Shown piece after piece: positions 59,027 through 64,000 of a stretch of 64,000 nucleotides of DNA. Each line of letters starts with the position of its first letter. Position 1 is the first letter of the stretch. Under the pieces are notes generated by a model. The model saw only the letters and a program-made list of their open reading frames with translations, was not told the DNA's origin and ran no database searches. The stretch lies in NCBI GenBank assembly GCA_034432855.1, contig DAOUBA010000058.1:1-64000 (forward strand), in the 5' to 3' direction. The stretch comes from DAOUBA01 sp034432855. Lineage in GTDB: Bacteria; Chloroflexota; Anaerolineae; B4-G1. The position numbers were made by a program, and so were the translations under genes.

Positions 59027-59330
59027 AGAGTACCTGTCCCCGTTGAATGATTTCTTGAATAAAGCAGTCGCCAATGCGCAAGCGGTGCTGGATTTCTTCT
59101 GGCGTGCGTACCAGGATGTCCATAGGGAAGGGGATATCCAGCAGGGCGCGAGCGATGCGAGCGCTGCGCCGGGCAGGCCGATCGCTATCTTCCATTACGA
59201 CCAGCAGGTCTATGTCGCTGTCTGGCGTGGGCTGGCCCCAGGCGTAGGAGCCGAACAGGATGACTTGTTCTGGTTTGAACGTTTGCGCGATGCGTTGCGC
59301 CACTTCCGCGATCTGTTGCTCTGTGATCAT
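59010..59330 (-). CDS. MNT-type minimal nucleotidyltransferase (antitoxin-like)
   Basis: A 106-residue protein from ATG 59330, whose ATG overlaps the recJ stop (ATGA). The polymerase-beta-like motif is ILFGSYAWGQPTPDSDIDLL, giving GSx10DxD with both metal-binding Asp residues, followed by VVMEDSDRP. Partners of this type AMPylate and silence HEPN RNases (MntA/HepT). The downstream HEPN gene overlaps by 17 bases. The module is translationally coupled to recJ, which is not the usual free-standing arrangement. Confidence 0.92.
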   Translation of the reverse strand: MITEQQIAEVAQRIAQTFKPEQVILFGSYAWGQPTPDSDIDLLVVMEDSDRPARRSARIARALLDIPFPMDILVRTPEEIQHRLRIGDCFIQEIIQRGQVLYERDR

Positions 59331-61090
59331 TTTGCGCCTTCCTCCCTCCGGTTGAGCCAGAGGCGAGCAACGGCGTCGTCCAGTACAGCAGGTCGCAGGT
59401 CCTGTACGTTCAGTTGCAGCCGCTGCTGACCGTTCCACTCGTTGGCTTCGAGGTGGTAGACGATGTCCACCCGGTCGGGCAGTTTGCCGGCCCATTCTCC
59501 CTGCCGGAAAGCGATGCCGTCCCAGACCACCCGGCCGTCGGAGAACGTGAGCCGAAGATGCCTGCCGTCACCACCGATAGCCCGCTGGCCCAGCAGGCGG
59601 ACGCTCCGGCTGAGGAAGAGGGGCTGGGGATTGGCGTAGCCACAGGGCTCCAGCCTGACCAACTCGCGGTACAATTCCCCCGACATCTGTGCGAGTTCTA
59701 CCTCGGCATCTACCGCCAAGACGGGGGTCAATTCCAGACCGGCCAGTTGCTCGGCGGCCAGTCTATGCAATCGCTCCGCCAATTCATCGAGGTGTTCGTT
59801 CGAGACGGTAAAACCGGCGGCGGCAGCGTGCCCGCCGTGGCGTACCAGCAGGTCGGCGCATGCGTCGAGCGCGGCGGTGATGTGGAATTCGGGGATAGAG
59901 CGGGCGGAGCCTTTGCTGTACTTTTTGTCCACTTCGACGATGACCGCCGGGCGGTAGAACTCGTCCACCAGTCGGCTGGCGACCAGCCCGACGATGCCGG
60001 CCAGGAAATCGGGCGCGGCGGCGAAGAGCAGCGGCGTGTCCTCACCTGCCTTTAATACCATTTCACGGGCGCGCTCGTGCGTTTCGAGCGTGAGTTGCTG
60101 GCGCTCGCGATTCAGCCGATCCAGTTGCCCGGCCAACTGCTCTGCCTCGGCAGGGTACTCGGTCTCCAGCAGCCGGTAGGCCTCCTGCGCGTGGGTCAGT
60201 CGCCCGGCGGCATTGAGCCGCGGCCCCAACGCAAAGCCGATAGCGGTGGCGTCCACCTGCCCGGCCTTGAGCCCGGCCTGCCGGCAGAGCGCCTCGACGC
60301 CTGGGCGCTCCATCCGATTGATGGATGCCAGCCCGCGCCGTACCAGGGCGCGGTTCTCGCCTAACAGGGGGGCCAGATCGGCCACCGTGCCCAGCGCGAC
60401 CAGGTCGAGCAGGTCGTCTTCCTGTAATCGCACCCCATGGCTGGTCACCGGTGTCTGAGAGTGGCTGCGTAGCAGGGCCTGGGCCAGTTTATAGGCCACG
60501 CCTACGCCGGCCAGTTCGCACGGGTATGGGCAGTCGGTGCGCTTGGGATCAATTACGGCTACGGCGTCGGGGAGTCGCGGGCCAACGGAGTGATGGTCGG
60601 TGACGATGACCTCGAGGCCCAGCCGTCTGGCGTAGGCGACCTCGTCCACCGAGCGGACGCCGCAATCCACGGTGACGACGACACGCACCCCCTCGCGCGC
60701 CAGTTGCGCCAGCGCCGGCTTGTGCAGGCCATAGCCTTCGTCCACGCGATGGGGGATGTAGTGGCATACGTTGCCACCGAGCGCCCGTAAAATCTGTACC
60801 AGGAGCACTGTAGCGGTGACCCCATCAGCGTCGAAATCCCCGTACACGGCGATCTGCTCGCCCTGGCGCAGGGCGCGGCGCAGACGGGTGACGGCGGCGG
60901 GTACTCCCTCGACGGCAAAAGGATTGGCCTCGCCGCCTTCGCCGCTGAGGAAAGCCGCCACGTCGGCCGGGTCGGTGACGCCACGGTTGTAAAGCACCTG
61001 CACGATGAGCGGGTGCAGGTGGGGAAAACGAGCGATGTGGCTGGGCGGGGCAGGTGGTGCGATCTGCCAGCGTTTGGGGCGTAGAGCCAT
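59327..61090 (-). CDS. recJ: Single-stranded-DNA-specific exonuclease RecJ
   Basis: A 587-residue protein behind GAAGG. The DHH phosphoesterase motifs are in order: VYGDFDADGVTATVLL near 84, VTVDCGVRSVDE near 140 and EVIVTDHHSVGPRLPDA near 158, then LVALGTVADLAPLLGENR. The DHHA1 domain contains ITAALDACADLLVRHGGHAA with GFTVSNEHLD, and an OB-like C-terminal domain follows (YGYANPQPLFLSRSVRLLG-type context). It degrades single-stranded DNA 5' to 3' in recombination and mismatch repair with Mn2+. The HEPN/MNT pair is attached to its 3' end by an ATGA overlap. Confidence 0.96.
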   Translation of the reverse strand: MALRPKRWQIAPPAPPSHIARFPHLHPLIVQVLYNRGVTDPADVAAFLSGEGGEANPFAVEGVPAAVTRLRRALRQGEQIAVYGDFDADGVTATVLLVQILRALGGNVCHYIPHRVDEGYGLHKPALAQLAREGVRVVVTVDCGVRSVDEVAYARRLGLEVIVTDHHSVGPRLPDAVAVIDPKRTDCPYPCELAGVGVAYKLAQALLRSHSQTPVTSHGVRLQEDDLLDLVALGTVADLAPLLGENRALVRRGLASINRMERPGVEALCRQAGLKAGQVDATAIGFALGPRLNAAGRLTHAQEAYRLLETEYPAEAEQLAGQLDRLNRERQQLTLETHERAREMVLKAGEDTPLLFAAAPDFLAGIVGLVASRLVDEFYRPAVIVEVDKKYSKGSARSIPEFHITAALDACADLLVRHGGHAAAAGFTVSNEHLDELAERLHRLAAEQLAGLELTPVLAVDAEVELAQMSGELYRELVRLEPCGYANPQPLFLSRSVRLLGQRAIGGDGRHLRLTFSDGRVVWDGIAFRQGEWAGKLPDRVDIVYHLEANEWNGQQRLQLNVQDLRPAVLDDAVARLWLNRREEGAK

Positions 61091-61149
61091 CTGGACTGAC
61101 CTTCGTGCGTTTTTATGACGCTAATCTTACCACAACGCGCACAAAAGGA

Positions 61150-61180
61150 AAAGCCCTTCTCCGCTACGGAAGAGGGCTTT
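61150..61180. terminator. Terminator-like hairpin between recJ and the DUF4870-like gene
   Basis: AAAGCCC at 61150-61156 pairs with GGGCTTT at 61174-61180, with further pairing around a CTA loop (TCCG-CTA-CGGA). A-rich and T-rich flanks allow action on either strand; the likely target is the gene ending at 61203. Confidence 0.7.
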
Positions 61181-61202
61181 CCTGTCGGTGCAGGGCGCGA
61201 GT

Positions 61203-61532
61203 TTAGCCCTTGGTGGCCCAACCCTGCTTCTGGACCAGGTCGGTGATCACCGGCACGTTCACCCACTCGCCTTTGTAGGCTTTGATTCCCAGGACAACGG
61301 CGTAGATCCACGCGATCAGGCCGATGCATGCCCAGCCCAGGAGAACGACGATAACGCCCAGCCAGATGGATACCCAGGCATTGTACTTGATGAATGGGCG
61401 CTTCTTCTTGTCCTCGATCAGCAGCATGATGATGCCGATCACAGGGCAGAAGATGTAACTCAAGAGTGCCCATAACTTGTCGTCCTGAGTGATCTCGCCG
61501 CCGCCCATTGGTGCTCCAACCATTTCTGCCAT
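61203..61532 (-). CDS. Small DUF4870-like membrane protein
   Basis: One hundred and nine residues from ATG 61532 (MAEMVGAPMGGGEITQDDKL); a longer start at 61598 is possible. TQDDKLWALLSYIFCPVIGI opens the domain as in DUF4870 proteins, followed by MLLIEDKKKRPFIKYNAWVS and two more membrane helices (IWLGVIVVLLGWACIGLIAW and IYAVVLGIKAYKGE). The family has about three helices and no established biochemical role. A good promoter lies upstream across the end of the permease gene, and a terminator follows, so it is a single-gene unit. Confidence 0.88.
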   Translation of the reverse strand: MAEMVGAPMGGGEITQDDKLWALLSYIFCPVIGIIMLLIEDKKKRPFIKYNAWVSIWLGVIVVLLGWACIGLIAWIYAVVLGIKAYKGEWVNVPVITDLVQKQGWATKG

Positions 61533-61615
61533 GCGTTTCACCACCTTTCCGCCCGGCACGCGTGGGATTTGGTGAAGCACCCACGTGTCGTGCTCCACCG
61601 CCGGAACTGGGTGTT

Positions 61616-61644
61616 ATTTTAGCAAATCCCGATGTAGATGTCAA
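61616..61644 (-). promoter_or_regulatory. Promoter of the DUF4870-like gene
   Basis: On the minus strand TTGACA (61644-61639) and TAAAAT (61621-61616) are 17 bases apart. The -35 box overlaps the stop codon of the ABC permease gene. Confidence 0.78.
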
Positions 61645-62471
61645 ATCCGTCGTGTTTCCAGCAACCCATCCCCTACCAGGTTCGCTGCCAGCACGGTCAG
61701 CGTCAGCGCCAGGCCGGGGAAGAGGCTGACCCAGGGCGCGTCGCGCAGGTAGCCGCGGCCTTCGGCCAACATGGCGCCCCACTCCGGGATACCAGGGGGC
61801 ACACCCAATCCCAGAAAGTGGAGGGCGGCGCCGTTCAGCAGCACCCAGCCTAACTGCGCAGCGGCGAACGCCACCAGAGGTGCTGTTGCGTTAGGCAGGA
61901 TGTGATATCTCAAAATGTACCACTCGCTGCACCCTACCGCTCGCGCAGCCTCGACATAGGGCTGCATGCGCACCTCCAGTGTGGCGCTGCGGGCCACACG
62001 CGCGTATGCGGGCGCTGCCGCCAGCCCCACCGCCACGGCCACCGCGCCCGCGCCCGGCCCCAGCACGGCTACTGTCGCCATCGCCAGCAACAGGCCGGGG
62101 AAGGCCAGACACGCATCGGTCAGACGCATCAGCAGGGCCTCGATCCAGCCGCCGAAAAAGCCGGCCAGCAGCCCGACCGGCAAACCCAGCCCCACGGCGA
62201 GCGCCAGCGCGGTCAGGCCCATCCCCAGCGTCCAACGTCCACCCCACAGCAGCCGCGCCAGCACGTCCCGGCCCAGGGGATCCGTCCCCAGTGGCCTGCC
62301 GGGGGCCGGTGGCAGGAGCGCACGGGCCGGGTCAGCAGCCCAAGGCCCTGCGGGAGCCAACAGCGGCGCAGTGAACGCCCCGAGGGCGATCAGCACCAGC
62401 CAGGCCAGCGCGGCCAATGTGACGGCCTGACGCCGTAGAGGACGGCGGGGTGGGGCGGCCCAGCGGATCAC
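61641..62471 (-). CDS. Peptide/nickel-type ABC transporter permease (DppC-like)
   Basis: GTG 62471 is chosen (MIRWAAPPRRPLRRQAVTLA) because it overlaps the partner permease stop (GTGA) and follows GGAGG; the frame upstream is antisense-like noise. About 276 residues. The DppC N-terminal region has ALLPPAPGRPLGTDPLGRDV. The coupling loop is MQPYVEAARAVGCSEWYILR, followed by HFLGLGVPPGIPEWGAMLAE. About six helices. It pairs with the DppB-like protein. No ATPase gene follows, which is unusual for this family. Confidence 0.93.
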   Translation of the reverse strand: MIRWAAPPRRPLRRQAVTLAALAWLVLIALGAFTAPLLAPAGPWAADPARALLPPAPGRPLGTDPLGRDVLARLLWGGRWTLGMGLTALALAVGLGLPVGLLAGFFGGWIEALLMRLTDACLAFPGLLLAMATVAVLGPGAGAVAVAVGLAAAPAYARVARSATLEVRMQPYVEAARAVGCSEWYILRYHILPNATAPLVAFAAAQLGWVLLNGAALHFLGLGVPPGIPEWGAMLAEGRGYLRDAPWVSLFPGLALTLTVLAANLVGDGLLETRRI

Positions 62472-63400
62472 ACGGCCTCCTCGCGCAAGCGTGGATCCAG
62501 CCACAGTTGTGCCAGGTCTGCGAGCAGGTTGACCAGCACGTAGACGAGTGCTGTGAACATGACCACCCCGCGCACCACCGGCAAATCGCGCCATAGGATC
62601 GCCTGCACGGCCAGTTTTCCCAGCCCGGCGCGGGCAAAGACCGATTCGGTGATCACGGCTCCGCTCAGGAGAAAACCGAATTGCAGGGCGACGACGGTGA
62701 GGGCCGGAGCGAGAGCGGCCCGCAGCACGTGACCGAGGAGCACCCGCCAGGCTGGCAGGCCGCGCGCTCGCGCGGCCAGTACGAAAGGCTGCACCATCAC
62801 CTCTGCCACGCGAGCGCGCACCAGCCGGGCGATGGGGCCGGAGAGGGCAAAGCCCAACACGAGCGCGGGCAACACAAGGTGGCGCAGGTCGCCTGAACCG
62901 GTGGCGGGCAGCCAGCGCAGGTGCAGCGAGAACAGCAAGATTGCCAGGAGACCCGACCAGTAGGTGGGGGTGGAGAGGCTCACGACCGAGATGGCCGTGA
63001 CCGCCGTGTCCAGCCAGGTACCACGCCGGATCGCCGCCAGGGTTCCCAGCGTCAACCCCAATGCGGCGGCGACGATGATCGCGGCGACGGCAAGTTCCGC
63101 CGTCGGCGGGAGTTGTTCGAGGATCATCTGACCTACCGGCCGGCCGTGTAGCCAGGATTGGCCCAGGTCACCGCGCGCGAGGTCCGCCAGAAAGCGGATG
63201 TACTGCCCAGGCAATGGGTCGTCCAGGCCCAGTTGGGCGCGGCGCTCGGCGACCTGCGCAGGGGTGGCGCCGGAGGCGGCCAGGAGCGCCTGGGCCGGAT
63301 CGCCCGGCGCCAGTTGCAGGGCGGCAAAGGCCAGCGTCGCGGCCAGCCAGAGGACGAGGATTGCCTGTGCGAGTCGCTGCCCTACGTGTGTGAGCGCCAT
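62468..63400 (-). CDS. Peptide/nickel-type ABC transporter permease (DppB-like)
   Basis: A 310-residue permease. It starts with a membrane helix (ILVLWLAATLAFAALQLAPG), followed by the DppB landmarks GDPAQALLAASGATPAQVAE, LGLDDPLPGQYIRFLADLAR and GDLGQSWLHGRPVGQMILEQ. The coupling loop is VQPFVLAARARGLPAWRVLL, then LSGAVITESVFARAGLGKLA. Together with the DppC-like protein it would form the channel of a peptide, nickel or oligosaccharide importer. No substrate-binding protein or ATPase gene lies within several kilobases, so those parts must be elsewhere or lost. Confidence 0.94.
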   Translation of the reverse strand: MALTHVGQRLAQAILVLWLAATLAFAALQLAPGDPAQALLAASGATPAQVAERRAQLGLDDPLPGQYIRFLADLARGDLGQSWLHGRPVGQMILEQLPPTAELAVAAIIVAAALGLTLGTLAAIRRGTWLDTAVTAISVVSLSTPTYWSGLLAILLFSLHLRWLPATGSGDLRHLVLPALVLGFALSGPIARLVRARVAEVMVQPFVLAARARGLPAWRVLLGHVLRAALAPALTVVALQFGFLLSGAVITESVFARAGLGKLAVQAILWRDLPVVRGVVMFTALVYVLVNLLADLAQLWLDPRLREEAV

Positions 63401-63412
63401 TCCGCGGTCATT

Positions 63413-64000
63413 TTACCACAGGGGAAGGGAACGGCAACTCATAGCACGGACTTTGATTCCGGGCGGCAATCTGCGTTTCAGCTGATCCCATAGACGCACA
63501 AGGCGATCCGTCAGTGCAACGACTCCAACCGTCAGAAGTATGAGCACCGGGATGCTGTGCCGGGTGTGGCCGATGAGGCCGATGCCCCAACCGAGCAGGA
63601 GCCAGTGAACGAAGTAGAAGGCGGTGATGCGCGCACCCCAGTAAGAGAGCAACCGCAAGGGCGCGTTCTCGCGGAACCGTTTGACCAGCCAATGGCACAC
63701 CGAGAGCCACGCGAGTACGAAGCCGGTGCAGGCGATCACCATGCCGGGGCCGCTGCGAAAATAGTCGCCGATGTGAAAGGCAGGTCGGTACAGGATCAAC
63801 AGGGTGCCGGCGAGAAACAACGTCACACCCATACCCGCCGCGCATTGGTATACTGCGTCCCGGTCGGTGCTGGCGGCCAGCCACGCTCCGAACGTCATCC
63901 CGGCGAGCGGGTAACTGATCCACGGTAGTACGGGGAATTGCACCATCTCACCGGTTCCCCACAGCGGAACGAGCCATCGGTCGAGGGGAGGCCAGCCGCT
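63413..64000 (-). CDS. Membrane acyltransferase-like protein, 5' end outside window
   Basis: The frame runs from the window edge to TAA at 63413, about 195 visible codons; the N-terminal half is missing. Repeated hydrophobic helices are seen: ACTGFVLAWLSVCHWLVKRF, ITAFYFVHWLLLGWGIGLIG and VLILLTVGVVALTDRLVRLW. FPVLPWISYPLAGMTFGAWL and the Phe-x-x-His in FYFVHW resemble membrane acyltransferases of the HGSNAT/DUF1624 or acyltransferase-3 groups, which acylate sugars at the membrane. Assignment is tentative without the first half. Confidence 0.65.
   Translation of the reverse strand, partial: SGWPPLDRWLVPLWGTGEMVQFPVLPWISYPLAGMTFGAWLAASTDRDAVYQCAAGMGVTLFLAGTLLILYRPAFHIGDYFRSGPGMVIACTGFVLAWLSVCHWLVKRFRENAPLRLLSYWGARITAFYFVHWLLLGWGIGLIGHTRHSIPVLILLTVGVVALTDRLVRLWDQLKRRLPPGIKVRAMSCRSLPLW

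Noticed and set aside
1..64000. tRNA or rRNA genes
   Set aside because: I scanned the intergenic stretches for cloverleaf patterns and conserved rRNA segments and saw none, though a covariance search was not possible.

Overview
The window looks like chromosomal DNA from a mostly GC-rich bacterium, most plausibly a member of the Chloroflexota (Anaerolineae-like). The basis is the style of its exported proteins. Lipoproteins have Cys-Ala-Pro followed by Pro/Thr-rich spacers, one surface glycosidase has a long Thr-Pro stalk and membrane anchor, and several secreted proteins end in a VYLPL-type tail. This is inference from protein style; the window has no rRNA or other marker gene. I found no tRNA, rRNA, CRISPR array or transposase gene.

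Layout. (1) 1-11100, minus strand: large secreted proteins for extracellular polysaccharide work (right-handed beta-helix proteins, an FG-GAP propeller protein, and a PKD/LamG/glycosidase split by an apparent one-base frameshift). Several share a near-identical C-terminal FN3-like module and the YLPL tail; a broken copy of the module remains at 10971-11097. (2) 11143-18050: an IclR regulator divergent from a four-gene operon (thiamine-diphosphate enzyme, Gfo/Idh/MocA oxidoreductase, GPH sugar symporter, IlvD/Edd dehydratase), with two strong promoters back to back. (3) 18171-21450: a response regulator, lipoprotein and membrane histidine kinase operon. (4) 21639-24789: a B12-type radical SAM protein, an orphan DUF433 gene, a truncated ABC ATPase and small regulatory or membrane genes.

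(5) 25134-47965 is a 23-kb carbohydrate locus on the plus strand. A GntR/UTRA regulator with a consensus promoter is followed by two ribose-type ABC importers, three short-chain dehydrogenases, two D-psicose/tagatose-3-epimerase paralogues, a Gfo/Idh/MocA dehydrogenase, a zinc alcohol dehydrogenase, an archaeal-type cupin phosphoglucose isomerase, an FGGY kinase, a 2-hydroxyacid dehydrogenase, a KDPG/KDG aldolase, a tungsten aldehyde:ferredoxin oxidoreductase and a MoaD/ThiS sulfur carrier, closed by a terminator. The set suggests uptake of a rare ketose or sugar acid, isomerisation and oxidation, aldol cleavage to pyruvate plus an aldehyde, and ferredoxin-linked aldehyde oxidation. The first ABC system is visibly AT-richer than its surroundings, and its binding-protein gene is framed by a near-perfect 33-bp inverted repeat.

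(6) 48082-53243, minus strand: Ldh2-type dehydrogenase, TspO-like protein, orphan histidine kinase, GH29 fucosidase and a transglutaminase-like protein. (7) 53244-53973: a repeat-rich gap with REP-like hairpins. (8) 53974-56729: orphan D12-class DNA adenine methylase, DeoC and a PAP2 phosphatase. (9) 56864-64000, minus strand: an anchored clan-A glycosidase, recJ overlapping a HEPN/MNT pair, a small membrane protein, two peptide-type ABC permeases without partners, and a partial membrane acyltransferase.
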